Shown here in pieces: positions 23,682 to 35,306 of a DNA stretch of 64,000 bases. Location of the stretch: positions 124,001-188,000 of the forward strand of contig JAIXMN010000033.1 of NCBI GenBank assembly GCA_025716815.1, given 5' to 3'. The notes under the pieces were generated by a model. The model was not told where the DNA came from. It saw nothing but the letters and a program-made list of their open reading frames with translations, and made no database searches. Each line of letters starts with the position of its first letter. Position 1 is the stretch's first letter. A program made the position numbers and the translations under genes. This stretch comes from Dichotomocladium elegans (taxonomy: Eukaryota; Mucoromycota; Mucoromycetes; Mucorales; Lichtheimiaceae).

Positions 23682-25248
23682 TCATTGCAAACCTAGCCTG
23701 CTTTTTTCGCTCTCCAGGCGCGAGTAGAGCAAATAGAGAGCCATCTGATTACTCTCTGGAGTACCAGTGATGGTCACAAGACGTTCATTGGTATTACCGT
23801 GGGGATCGGCAATCTTGATATGGCTTCCACTCAATTGCCGAATCTCATTGATCTTACTACCTCCTTTACCAATGATGCATCCAACCTTAGCCGAAACAAC
23901 AAATATGAATTAATATTCTAGCGACATCCCACAGCGCTCTGGTATAACTCACCATTTCATTGGGAATGAAAATCTGCTGCGCTTGAGAGCTTGCAGCCAC
24001 CATCCCACTCATGCCATAGTCATGTCGTCCAGATACGCCAGTCATGCCATACGCATTTGCAGCAGCGGCAGCAGCTTGATAGTAGAATTGGGGGTTTGCA
24101 GCACCATTCATCTGCATAGCACCCATGTGCCCCATCATTGCTGCTCCGTAAGGGCTCATCACAGCCGCAGCCGCAGCGGGGTTGGACACGCTTCCGCTGC
24201 TGCCTCCGCTAGCACCTACGTTCCTCGACATACCCGTTCCGTATCCTCGACCGTTCATGCCGCCCATTCCTTGTGGTTGAGGTCGATATTGGATTGTGCC
24301 GCCGCTGCCACCCGGCCGGTCGGGGTGCTCCGCAAGGATCTCGCAAATCTGCTGGACTGCAGACTGGACTGCAGCTGCTGCACCAACAATCGTGACAGTA
24401 CGTTCGGTTGACATTGGCAACGGTTCCTCAGATGCATTCACGCGCGCATGACTTTGTTCTTGAATAGATCGGATCACACTGCCTGCACGGCCAATCAGCG
24501 AGCCCATGCGGTTGTCAGGCACCAGGAGGCGAATGGTCAAGGTCTGATCTTGACCCTCTTCGTTCGATGGTAGTTCAGTAAGAATCTTTTCAGCGACGAG
24601 GGCATAGGCCTGAGGGTGATAGCGTCAGTATCAGGTGAAATTTGGGCTTCTATTGTCCCGTCAACCCCTCCCCTTTTCTCTGTCTATTACCTTCGCTACA
24701 GCAGGTGCTGGACCGGTCACGGTCAAGATACGCTCGTAGGCGCCTTGAACAATATCGGATATAGTAACGCGTGCTGCGGAGAGCTCTCGAATCTCGCTTA
24801 CGTTCTTTCCTCCACGACCAATAATCACGCCGGCTTCCTTGGTGCTCACAAGCGACCGGACTGAGATTGACGATTCACCGCTTGCACTTAGTTGCTGTTG
24901 TTGCTGCTGTTGCTCTTCAGAATAGTGGACCGGCGGAACTGATGTTGTTGTCGGCGTGGTTTGGTTCGTAGTAGAGGATTTGTTCGCCTCTTGCTCCGAC
25001 ACGACAATCTGGACCTCGTCCTCAGATTCGTGTTGAGAGCCTTCCTCCCATTTTTTTCGTCTGCTTCTAGCACCATGGTCTTGTCGTTCCGCATCAGAGC
25101 CTGCAAAGTGAGGCGCCTTTGTCTCTGGGTCGGGAACAGCCTGGCGCTTTGGATGGCGATCGTCTTGACCATCTCGGTCATTGTCCGAGTTGTATTCTTC
25201 GTCATCAAGGCGTGGTCGCTTGGATCTGTCTGTCGGGGAACCGTTCAT
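23682..25248 (-). CDS. Triple KH-domain RNA-binding protein (Rnc1/Pbp2/PCBP-like)
   Basis: It is predicted to bind C- or U-rich RNA and control mRNA stability or processing. After an acidic, Gln-rich N-terminus (residues 1-120), three KH domains carry GxxG loops: VIIGRGGKN (KH1), LIGRAGSV (KH2) and CIIGKGGSK (KH3). Between KH2 and KH3 is a long low-complexity linker rich in Gly, Ala, Met and Asn (24000-24300), typical of hnRNP-type proteins. Introns split KH1 from KH2 (near 24610-24690) and KH3 from its beta strand (near 23885-23950). The stop at 23682 follows SRLESEKSRLGLQ. Domain number and arrangement match S. pombe Rnc1, budding-yeast Pbp2/Hek2 and animal PCBPs; I cannot separate these orthologues by eye. 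Confidence 0.9.
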
Positions 25249-25890
25249 TTCTTATAGAATTTGGACTGAAATGACACAGATGAGTGATAATAAATGCTTT
25301 ACTATTGGTAACTTACATGTCCTAAAAAACGATACATACATTAGTAAATTGCATGCAAGACCAGGATCGGTAAAAGGAAAAGAAAGAACTCACCAGAATT
25401 TGATCTAATTAACTCAAATTTAGAAGCACCGATAATGTAAAACGTGCTTGATGGAAGAGATGGGGTAAAAAGATAAAGTGAGGGTTGGAGAAAAATGCGT
25501 GAGTGAGTGAGATGCGGGGAGTGTAGACTTTGTCCGTGTGCTTATTCTGCGAAATTCGGAGAGAAAGGAAAATAAAGGTGAGCAATCAAGGTATGGGAAC
25601 AAGAAGCTCGAACATGTCGTCTGCTCCATCTATCACTGCCCCTTGCGATGTAGTCGATAAAGTGCGGTGAAGCAGCATCGGATGGCGGAACAACATGGAA
25701 AAAGGGAAATGAGAGAGAGAACAATACCGTGTGGACAAACAGACGAGGAGCCGTTAATGTGTAAAGAGAGTGAGTGAGTGAATGCGGCGGATTGTGTTGT
25801 GGGAGGTGGTGCGAAGCGGGAATGGGTTTGGGTTGATGGATTGGGTAATTCTTTGGTCAAAAGAACAAAAGGAAAAAATTAGATGCTCTC
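25249..25890 (-). other. 5' leader and promoter of the KH gene, with a leader intron
   Basis: On the minus strand a clean GTAAGT...TTTCAG pair at 25316-25266 (51 nt) sits just before the KH start and is best read as a 5'-UTR intron. Further upstream the sequence is pyrimidine-rich on the minus strand. Nothing else is recognised. Confidence 0.5.
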
Positions 25891-26025
25891 TCATTTTTTT
25901 TTCTTAGTCCGGCCCATGTTGGGCTTGTGACCGGCAAGAGACCCAATGATTTTCATTCCTCGGGCGTACTTCTTGGACCCCCGCACCATCAGTTGTCTCA
26001 ATAGGAGCATGGAGAGAATACGCAT
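25891..26025 (-). CDS. Small basic ORF, 44 aa, function unknown
   Basis: The frame reads from an ATG at 26025 to a stop at 25891. It begins MRILSMLLLRQLMVRGSKK, continues through a basic and Gly-rich stretch (GSLAGHKPNMGR), and ends in four lysines. An N-terminal hydrophobic and arginine-rich helix followed by basic residues would suit a mitochondrial or ribosome-associated miniprotein. I do not recognise a family. Codon choice is plausible and the flanks are intergenic, but at 44 codons chance cannot be excluded. Confidence 0.4.
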   Translation of the reverse strand: MRILSMLLLRQLMVRGSKKYARGMKIIGSLAGHKPNMGRTKKKK

Positions 26026-26456
26026 GGATTGAAAAGCTAATGAATCACAAGGTCGTTAGTCATCTTCTATACGTCAACTCGGACGGACCTAAAATAGTTT
26101 GAAGCACTTCATGCATTACGTACGCTTCGCTGTTCTTTGTACGGCCGCTTGCTGGTCCAATGGCTGTTCTCAATATATACGTCTATTTTTAACGGCGACC
26201 TCCTTCTCTTTCCCACTTGGACCAGGAGATGCTGACAAAGCGGTCGGCCCAGATATCCGAATAGAAGGTTCGGATTTCTTTCTCCGTCCGCGCACGGGGC
26301 TAACGGTCCCTTATTTGATACATGCTACGCCTGTTCGGTTCAGCAGCATGCGTCTACGAGCGTTACACAAGATGATTGTTCAAATATATAAATGTCTAGC
26401 GGTTCGCTGAAGGCTTTTTATTTCTTTCATTCTATCATCCACACGCGCAATACAAC
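26026..26456. other. Promoter region of the peroxiredoxin gene
   Basis: No gene is supported. A plus-strand ORF at 26099-26410 has no family resemblance. The last 60 bases are pyrimidine-rich and precede the ATG at 26457. Confidence 0.5.
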
Positions 26457-27297
26457 ATGGTAAGGACATATTGCGTCCTCAGTATCCCAAAGAAAGCTCA
26501 ACCATCGGTTCTCTGCATATATAGACCATCAAAGTTGGTGACCAGGTACAAGATGGAGACGTCTGGAGCTGTCTGAGAAAAGACAGTACTGAAAAATGAC
26601 CCCACGGCGTTTTTTTTATAATCGGTAGATCCCTGATGAACAGCTCGCCTATGTGCCCTACGATGCCACTGAGTCTCTGGAAGCCTGTCCCTTGTAAGTA
26701 TCGAGGCAACCGAGTGTACCTGTGATGCACTGGCTCCTAACATCTTATAACGCGGCTTCCACCTTCGCTTTGCCCATCTAGCCCTCAACGCTACAAGATC
26801 CACGACAATTTCAAAGGGAAAAAGGTCGTCCTTTTTGCAATTCCTGGTAATGACGGTCAATCTATGAAAGCAGAGCGAGAAAAATGGCCCCAAAGACATT
26901 TGATTGACCTCAAAGATGGCTTCCAATTGCTCTTTCTTTAGCCGCATTCTCTGGTACTTGCCAGGAAAAGCACCTTCCCGGATTCGTAAAGGAGTATGAT
27001 GCCCTGAAAGCGAAGGGTGCGGATCTCGTGATCTGTATTGCAGTCAATGATGGCTGGGCTATGAATGCATTCGGCAAGGTCTCTGGTGCGAAGGACAAGA
27101 TCATCATGGCCGGTGATGGTAATGGCACGTTCACCAAGGCCCTAGGCCTTGAGCTCGACCTGACTTCGCTTAATATGGGTGTCCGCTCAAAGCGCTACGC
27201 CATGGTTATTGATGACTTGATTGTGAAATATCTCGGCGTGGAAGACGGCCTCGATGTTGATGCCTCTTCTGCTGAGGCTGTGCTGAAGAACCTCTAA
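26457..27297 (+). CDS. Peroxiredoxin of the Prx5/PMP20/Ahp1 type
   Basis: It is a thiol peroxidase reducing hydrogen peroxide and alkyl hydroperoxides. The first exon consists of only the ATG (26457-26459); splicing at 26460-26628 joins it to IPDEQLAYVPYDATES. Further introns end at about 26780 and 26941. The active-site region reads PAAFSGTCQEKHLPGF. The peroxidatic Cys sits in the usual place, but the canonical PGAFTPTC has become PAAFSGTC, with the catalytic Thr replaced by Ser (a tolerated change in Prx families). Downstream GADLVICIAVNDGWAMNAFG and SLNMGVRSKRYAMVIDD match the Prx5 core. No signal peptide or clear C-terminal peroxisome signal is present (ends VLKNL), so a cytosolic location is likely. 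Confidence 0.88.
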
Positions 27298-28594
27298 AAT
27301 GATTCCCCACTATCATTTCATTCTCTTTGGTTGGATAATAACAATAATAATAAAAAACCAGCTTACTAATTGGCGAGAGGCTATACTTATGAAGAAGGGA
27401 AATTGATTCCAGGCCCCCATCGTAAAAGAGCCAATGATTCAGCTCATTGTGTGGAATGACCCGATATTATTTCTTAATAGCTTAGATGCCGCTGTATCAT
27501 CTGACACAGAGAGGAGAACCGTATGTTTGTTAAACCAAAGATGGCGAGGACATAGCATCATTGAAATTCCCATACACAATCTCCACTTCGAGCTAGTTAT
27601 TCCGTTTGGAGATCCGGGACTCCTGGGAATGTTTGTAGCTAAATTAGGTCAACATTATCTGTTGTGCACCCTCCCTGGTCTGCTGGTGCTGCAGTGGCTG
27701 GCAATAACCTGAATATCATATTGTCAACATCTCCTCACCTTCTCTTATTCCTATGTAATCTGCCTCCTAAAAAGCTAGATTGACGATATCGTTGGTTTTC
27801 CTGTATAGCAATGTTCAAACGGGTAGACTTTGCTGCATTTTGTAGATAGTGGGGAGGGAAAATATCATATTCCGCTGTATATCCAGCCCGGTACGATTTA
27901 AGCAACCCAAGCAGCCTGCCGAACGTTATCCATAACCTGTATGACCAGGGCGGGTGAATAAGCCCAGCAGTCTTTTCCTGTTCATCTACAGTACCAAATT
28001 CTCTATCCATATGGCTAATAAGAAATGTCGCCTGTTAATCCCGAGATACCTGTCAACAATGCGTCAACGAGGATAAGAGAACCGTCGTAGCATCCTAAAT
28101 GCGACAATGTGGAATACTCCACAGCATAAGGGCGAGTGAAACGTCACCATATGAACACACGAAGGACTGCTAAGAATCGGGGAACAATAATCCCTTCCAT
28201 ATTTCTCAAGTTACAACAGGCAACCTTGGTCAGCCATGAAAAGACTTTCATAGTAATGCCTATTAACTTCCTAGAAAGCGGTAAGCACTCACAAGGCTTC
28301 AAATGGTAAACGAAATATCTAAATGACAAGATCATTTTTAATATAGGGAATGTTAAACCTATATTCTCGATACCCATTTGGAACGTTACAATTTGCTTTT
28401 TTTCTCTTCGTCAAGGGAGGAATGAAGGTGACGATGAATAGATAAATTATATATACGAAGAGTAGCCTATCGTGTTAGAGTAAATATTTGATATCCTTAA
28501 AAGGCTGTACATCACACACTAGGGAGGGAATCCCTTTTGAGGCCATCGCCATGTCCCGATCACTTCTGCTGCGAATGCTTATTATGATGATACT
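27298..28594. other. Gene-poor interval
   Basis: There are several short ORFs on both strands (27434-27712 +, 27735-28010 -, 28144-28377 -), none with a recognisable domain. No transposon termini or RNA genes were seen. The segment next to 28595 is the 3' flank of the arrestin-like gene. Confidence 0.5.
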
Positions 28595-30565
28595 TTAATT
28601 TTTAGAAAGAGCACGGTGGCACACTTGTAAATCGTTGTGTAGATCAAGATCTTCATCATCAGATGGATATTCGAGTTCGCTGTCTTCGTCTAGGGCGCTT
28701 TCCCAACTACTCAGGCTATAACTCTTCCTACTACGGTCAAGAGCATAAAACAAGTCACCCTCGCGTTGGCGGCGGCCAGGGTCCGATGCACTATTCTCGG
28801 GAGGAGGCACGCGAAGACTAGGCAGTGGATCCACAGACACAGGATGGGTGAGGAAAATTGGAATCTCGAGAGACTGTTCTTCACCTCTGCAGATTGTTAC
28901 CCGTATGAGTGGAAAATATCAGATTATTGATGCTATCTTACCTTGCTGTTCTTGACACAAGCGACACGCGAATGGAAAATGAAATGTCCATGAACATCCT
29001 GTTCCTAATGGACCATTGGTCTTTCTATATGTAATATAGTATAGAACCTAAGAATCATTGATTCCAGCTGCAAGTCGGGGGAAGGGGAGCGGACTTGTTC
29101 TCTTACTGGTGCCTGGAGGACGAGCGTAGCCTCCTCGCTTTTACCGGGCTGAACAGGGAGATACCATTCAAGTGACTTTTCTGCCGAGGTATGCGCACTC
29201 ACTGTACATGAAGACGTGAGAGGGATCAAACTAGTACCTTCTTGCTCATCAGATCGCCGGAGGAACGTGTGCTGCCGTCTGAGCAACTCAACTACTATAT
29301 CCGATACGCTGTGGGCTGAATGATTCGTGATCCTCACGGCCACGTACACCGGCATGCCGCTCATCCAGATAGTCCGCGTCAGTGATACCTGAAGCTGAAC
29401 CCCCAGAGGAAATGTAAAATGGGGCCATACAGTCCGGGACTCATGTAACGGGAGGTATAAGTGAGCATCTGTTGTGAGCTTTGAGTGCGCATTCGATTTG
29501 ACAAGAACCTGACGGTCGATGGGAATTATCTTTGCGTCCTGATGTTTGTGTGGTTGTTTGGAGCAGTAGCGGCAACTGCATGTCACATGGAGATGTCTAG
29601 AAAGAATAAAGATAGTCCCTGTCAGTTGCACGTGCAGGAACGTAATGAAATTCTAGGACACTAACCCTTTCAAAACGTAAACAATGGATCCTTTGCGGTC
29701 TTCATAAGTCCCGTCCAGGTCCCGCGATAGCTGGACTCCAAAAGGAATAACGAGTGCTTTCTCGCCAGAGCTGATAAAATCCAGAAACTTTGCCGTCTTG
29801 TTAAGAAATATGAGTGAGTGGCTCAGGAACACATGGGTGTGGCTTCCATGAAGCGTGTCATATATGCCTAAAACAAAGGGAGATATAAGCCTGACGGGGT
29901 CCAAACCCGTGATAGAAAGCCAATGCAACGCAGGCCGTACTCTCAATGCCCGTTAGCTCCAGTGCTATGCTTTGAAAGCCGGCCAGTAGTGCGGTCGTAA
30001 GACCTCGGTTTGAAATTTCTGTCACGTCGCCAGAGGCAATAGCGTTGCTGTTCCGGAGAGAGATTGCCAGGGCACCCGATAGCAAGCCTCCGGCTGACAC
30101 ATAAGGTGTCTTCAAAAAAATGCGGATATCTTTCTTTCGGAGTTGAAACGCACAGTTCCGATGAGAACGTTGATTTGGCAGAAGGGATATTTCCGAAAGA
30201 TTCCTCTTTGCACTGTCCGTCAGGGACCGTACGAGTTCGTTTAGATTTATGGTTGTGAATGTTTTTGAGGGAGCGGGTGGTTTGGATGGTTGAGACCCTT
30301 GGTGTTCCTGTTTTTGATCTTGTTCTCGAATAATTGCAACGTCGTATGCAGATTGCGTGGTAGTGAGCTTCGTAGGGACGCCAATAGGAGAAAGGCACTC
30401 CGGGTGGTCGCTCGCTGCTGTGTCTAAGGGTGCCACCTTTCTGCGTGTTTTCAGGCCTGCCTTCCGTAAGGACAACAATGGCCACGGAATACCACCAGCA
30501 CTTGCAGTGAATTGATGAATTCCGGCGGTGGTGTGCGACCTTTTCATCGGAGAGGGGGTAGTCAT
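28595..30565 (-). CDS. Arrestin-domain protein (ART/alpha-arrestin-like)
   Basis: Alpha-arrestins recruit Nedd4/Rsp5-type ubiquitin ligases to membrane cargo. The start at 30565 (MTTPSPMKRSHTTAG) leads a ~100-residue disordered N-terminus. The arrestin N-domain follows, including LISPFVLGIYDTLHG, then PFGVQLSRDLDGTYEDRKGS ending in a V/I-rich strand, the typical proline-phenylalanine and YEDRxGS arrestin motif. After an intron near 29640-29655 the C-domain shows LQVSLTRTIWMSGMPVYVAV and beta strands through 29010. The last exon (28595-28840) is acidic and Ser-rich. I see no PPxY sequence, so a direct WW-domain contact is not evident. Exon joins at 28840-29005 and 29850-29950 were not fully resolved. 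Confidence 0.82.
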
Positions 30566-31179
30566 TTGTTCGGGTGCCGAAAGAGTAGTAACAACGTAAG
30601 AAATGAGCTCTTATATCGTACAGTTCGTCTTCTGTTTGTTTCGCTTGGGGAGGGGGAATGACTGCAGCATGGAATGTTAAGGGGAAGCGTTGGTCTCATC
30701 TGAAAGTGACTGTTATCATTGCTTCTGCTGTTTTCCTCCGTTAAAGAAACGATTATTATCGGATAAAGCAACACTTCTGGAATTGGAACGCATGCCTCCT
30801 GCTAGCAACACGTAACCTCCAGTCATAGAGCTACGTAAACAGCTCAATATGTATCTTCATCTTCTAGAAACGAGGGTGAAAGAGAGGGGCAGAGACCCAA
30901 GTCAATGCACGGTTTTTCTATTATCTTGCGTTATATACTCAATACTTATACGAAGAAGGTCTCACTCTCCACTACATAATATCTACTTTTGGATACTTCG
31001 TATGAGCGTAATGCGAATGAATCGGGAAGAGAGCTATCAGAGTGGTAATATATTTACAGTGTTCATCCTATATCTTGTCCGTGCGCTTTCTCAGATGAGA
31101 ACATCGATACCCATAAATATTATAATATCCAGTTCCTTCCTTACGACCCTTAGATTGTCTCATCTCAATCTTTCTTGGA
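30566..31179. other. Intergenic, arrestin promoter side
   Basis: Only AT-rich sequence with a long plus ORF (30849-31352) of poor coding character, which runs into a Tc1-like scrap. No feature is assigned. Confidence 0.5.
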
Positions 31180-31510
31180 TGGTGGCTGCGGGGGTACTCC
31201 ATGTACAGCCACTGTCAGCCATGTCCCATCGATACATCCAGTTAATGTGGTTTTTGGAACTTTATTTCCTTTTCCTGCCTAGAGGAAGAAATCGAACAAC
31301 CCTTCGCAGTCGCTTTCCATACCTTGATGAAGCGCCGCCTTTAACGTTCTAAGTTTCCTCAAATCTTTGGCTCAGTTGCTATATGCGTTTCTCAAGGATA
31401 ATGGATGGATTCCTCGTCAACATATTCTAAAATAATGCTCTCACGCTCTTGAACGGAAATCATTCGAAAAAACATAGACCTCTCGTTCTACAGTCAGAGT
31501 CACTTTCATT
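31180..31510 (-). mobile_element. Highly decayed Tc1/mariner transposase scrap
   Basis: The minus strand near 31400-31470 reads VQERESIILEYVDEES. This aligns with the linker LNEEHRNVILKCIDENPS of the better copy at 32285-33362. The flanking nucleotides also keep the order seen there (GGATGGATTC.TC.TCAA..CAT.TTCTAAAATAA on the + strand). Stops and indels are frequent. Confidence 0.5.
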
Positions 31511-31872
31511 TTGCAACATGGCTTATTGCTATGCTGGACTACGATGTATTCGTGCATGCTTTGCTGGTGTGGATGTGCTCAAAATCTTTCTCAAATATCA
31601 ACGTTAATCATCTTACATACTTTGACTTTTTGACAGTCCACGCTGTGCATGAGTGCGTAACACCTAGCTCTCGATTTTTTTTATCATTGCAAGGCCTTGG
31701 ATGAATATGTCCTCGGGTGAAAACGGGCAGATGGGCGCTAATACAATTCTTTATGAAGAGCACAATCGCTGTCCATTCTAGCAAATATCTTCAATGTGGC
31801 ATGGACGTAGGAGAAAAATTTCGTGAGAAGTAAAATAGAATGTCGCATTGATAAAGAAAGCTGGAGACATAC

Positions 31873-32168
31873 CCGTTAGTCAACAGAAAGTATCAACCCC
31901 CTTCTTACTCCCTCACTTACCCCCAAGGTAGCTAGGTGTGTCCCGGGCGGTAACTAGCACGAAAGAGAGGAGGAAAGGAAGGATCCGGAGCTGTTGAGCA
32001 TCGACAGCGGATGCGACGGCAGAAGGGTTGGAGAAAGGAAGGAAGAGGGACGACGATGGACCACGACAACACAGCGGCAGAAGCATCGGAAGAAGGAGAC
32101 GAACAAAAGTACCACAACAAGCCATGGTGGGAGACCTGCGCGAATGCAGCCAAACCACAGTCCCACCC
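31873..32168 (-). repeat. 280-bp dispersed repeat, copy B
   Basis: This is the reverse-oriented counterpart of 11341-11625. Both ends align, including the TTTCTGTTG.CTAACG end and the GLWFGCIRAG coding-like start; the interior is diverged but of similar length. It lies between two Tc1-like remnants. No inverted repeats were detected. Confidence 0.5.
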
Positions 32169-32284
32169 AAATCCCATATCCTCTCCTCTCGAGGTACCTG
32201 AGTTAGGCTGATATCGTTATCTACAGAGGATACAAAATATTAGAATATTACAGAGTGGAATAAGGGTAACCTATTGCCTTTTAC

Positions 32285-33362
32285 TTTGCTCTTGACGACT
32301 GACAAAGCTGCTCTATCGGATTGTGTCCAGGTGAGTGTGGTGGAAGATACTCACATCGATAACCTCAGCCTTATGGATAGGTGCATTATCCATTACCAAA
32401 TAGCGGCCCTTCATATGTTCATTCTTATCCATTTCATCCATGATAGCATTAAGAAAGCTGAGACAGTGCCCAGTTACAGTTCCTCTGCTCGCACCTTCAA
32501 ATTGACCTGCCCTCTCTTTCTTTTCTCGATTAGTGGCTGCTGGAGTCCCAAGCTACATTAACGATGCCGCATGCTGAGATTGCTCCCAACATTGTGGTTG
32601 TCTTTCGGGATCCAGACTCGTCAAGAAAAACGCGGTTTTTTCTATGTCCCATTTGCGCACGCAGTCAAAGCGCTCTTGGATCTTCGCAATACTATTCCTG
32701 TCTACAAGCCGAACCGAGCCATTTTCAATGACAAGTTGCATCCGTTTCTCATACATCGATGGAGCGTCGTTTTGGATACTTGAGACCCTCAAATTTTTGG
32801 ATGGATTCTCATCAATGCATTTTAAAATAACGTTCCTATGCTCTTCATTGAGAATACGCGAACGACCCCTCGTTAGGTTTCTTAAAGATGCTGCCAGTGT
32901 CCTTCTCGTACTATAAGGCACATCGCTGGGATGAATGTAACATGTATTCCTAGCTGTTTTGCATCTACTGGTTCACTCAAGACCTTCTCAGACATCCGTT
33001 TGAAGATCTGACCTTGTCTTGGTCAATGCACACTGTGTAACTGCGCTTGATCCCCGTTTCTTTTATCCGAATGTCTGTATACTTTCGCTTGAGAATGCGT
33101 GTGGTAGTAAGATCAAGGTTTTCTTTGCGCGATATGCTGCGCAGATATTCGGTGGGAGTACAAATGGATTGCAGAGTCCGCATTTCCTCATCAACGACAT
33201 GACCTTGGCCATCGTACTTAAAAATTGAGTTGCTCATTTCAGAATGTAAGAGTGTATAAAGGAGAAAGTGCCAAAAGTAAGAGATGGAAGCGACATCTTT
33301 CAGTGGATGCCTATGACATTCAAGCGTGGTCCGGCGACTTCGATTTTGAAAATAAAGTAGTG
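32285..33362 (-). mobile_element. Tc1/mariner-like element with transposase pseudogene
   Basis: The longest copy of the family in the window. On the minus strand, from 33362 it shows a short piece of the terminal sequence (AAAATCGAAGTCGCC). The shared leader (SNSIFKYDGQGHVVDE frame) follows, then the helix-turn-helix region (ILNEEHRNVILKCIDENPSK near 32800-32870). The catalytic-core remnant comes next (RKWDIEKTAFFL, then PERQPQCWEQSQHA), and the C-terminal signature PPHSPGHNPIEQL lies near 32295-32340. That last motif is the classic Tc1 'PxxSPDLNPIE' block with its Asp replaced by Gly. Frameshifts and lost residues mean it is inactive. Confidence 0.85.
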
Positions 33363-33569
33363 TATGCTTAGAAATGCAGCTTCGAAAGACACTAAAAAAA
33401 TTAGGTCTCCTTACATTGAATACCTTCACCCCCAACAACCACCACCCCCCAGACCCATCTTTAGCCTCAACCACCCCTAACCCCCCCCATTCGCTCCGAG
33501 CTGTCCTCTTCCTTTTTGCGCATACACACGTACAACAAAGGAAGAAACGCTTAATCGAACGATTCCGCA

Positions 33570-35153
33570 ATGTCAACACTCTGGCCGCGTCCACGTGACA
33601 GTGTTTCTCCACAACAGACACGTTATTACTGTTATGCTTGCGATGTCGAGGTACCCATCTACATGGCACCAGACCCAACTTGCCAGAACTGCAATGACCA
33701 GTTTGTTCAAGAGGTAAGATAATAGTAATAATCGTGGCGCTCCTGTCAAGACGCAGTGCGGCTGACGCGCTGAATATGAGGTTGATGCAGACAGCGACCC
33801 GAGAGCTTTCCTGGCGGGAACGGCCGAAGAGAGTTCAACAGGCGCCCGTGAAGACAACAATGACAATTCCTTTGGGCTCCTAACCTTAGCTGATAGCGAA
33901 AGGCTTGCCAATGAACTGCTATCTATCAATGCTTTGTTACATCGCGTTATGGATTCCGTGGCGACACCTCCGGCGATCTCAGACGGAAGCTCTCTACCAC
34001 AGCGACTACATCAGTCACCCGAACCAAGTATTCATCATGAGGCTTTCAGAAGTCATCGCCGGATGGCGGAGAGCAATATCCAGTTCCGACGCATGAATTC
34101 AGATGACTTCAGCTATGTGCGCAGAGCGCGAAGGGCCGACAGAGGTGCTCACCGCGAAGAGGAGGGTGACACGGCTGCTGCCACTGGAAGCAGAGATCCC
34201 TATCTCAGACGTTTTTCAAAGTGAGTACCATTCCCGTTTATTTCGATGCTGCCATGGCGCAAGGAATAGACTGATACTCACTTACACAAACGCAACCATG
34301 GTGTCGTTATATTGTAGCATATTCCGAATGATCGAGAACCTACCAATTCTCGGAGACGGTATCGTAGGCGACCCAGATGATTATGTATTTACAGAAGACG
34401 CATTGGACAATATTATCACACGATTGCTGGATCAAGGGAGCGGGTGAGATCAACTGACGACATGAAGGGGCTGGGCAGGGAATTACTAAAAAAAAATACA
34501 ATATAGAACCGGCCCTCCACCTGCACCAGACAGTGTAATCGACGCACTCCCAAGGCGAGCTTTGACAAATCAGGAAATTCGTAAGTTATGGTTGATGTAG
34601 ACGAGTACGCGTTCACTGACGAAGAATTGGTTCGTTTTGTTCTTTCCCTTTTACAGACCAGCGGATTGACTGCGCTATATGTAAAGACGAATTTGCACGA
34701 AGTGAACTCGAGGTTGAGCTTCCCTGCGCTCACCTTTTCCATCCGGACTGTATTAAACCTTGGTTGAAAATGAATGGCACATGCCCAGTCTGGTAAGTTG
34801 ATTTTGTGAAGACTATTGGCAAATAGCAGCGAGTTTGAACAAACTGGTATATTTTTTTTAAAAAAAAAAATGTTGGCAGTCGACAGACAGTGACTGCAGC
34901 TGATGAAGAAAACGAAGGTCGTTCTGCCAGCGGCCCGTCTCCTGAAGCCCAACGTATCAGCTCAACGTTTACACGATTCGTCGGACGTCAACGTGTAATT
35001 CCAGAGCTGAGACAGCATGATAGAATGCCAGGTTTTTTCAGGACAGGAAACGGGGATAGGGCAAGCAGCGGCAGGGTAACCCCGCCGCCGCCACCCAACA
35101 ATCCGTGGTATTCAAACCATTCCAGTCCGGATGATCCTATGGATATCGATTAA
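33570..35153 (+). CDS. RING-H2 E3 ubiquitin ligase of the RNF126/RNF115 (BCA2) type
   Basis: RNF126-like ligases ubiquitinate mislocalised or endosomal cargo. The N-terminus carries the zinc ribbon YYCYACDVEVPIYM and CQNCNDQF (two CxxC pairs). A long Ser/Arg-rich linker follows, then DGIVGDPDDYVFTEDALDNI, matching the conserved segment before the RING. The RING-H2 domain is split by introns and reads CAICKDEF, then CAHLFHPDCIKPWL and CPVCR. The C-terminus is Pro-rich (RVTPPPPPNNPWYS). The ATG at 33570 opens directly onto the zinc ribbon. Introns are at about 33716-33776, 34220-34317, 34445-34505, 34580-34656 and 34792-34880. The order zinc ribbon, linker, RING is diagnostic. Confidence 0.92.
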
Positions 35154-35306
35154 GCAAATGAATAATCGCCCCCAGTGACGCTCACTACGGTGATTGCTCC
35201 ATCTCAACCACAATATCTCCTCTCAAATATCCGATGATTTCATTGACACGTGCATGTCATACGCTCTATCGAAAAAAAAAAACCAAGTTAAACCGGTCCA
35301 TCCCTT

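Noticed and set aside
30849..31352. 167-codon plus-strand ORF
   Set aside because: Irregular composition, no domain, and its 3' part overlaps a minus-strand transposase scrap; best explained as chance.
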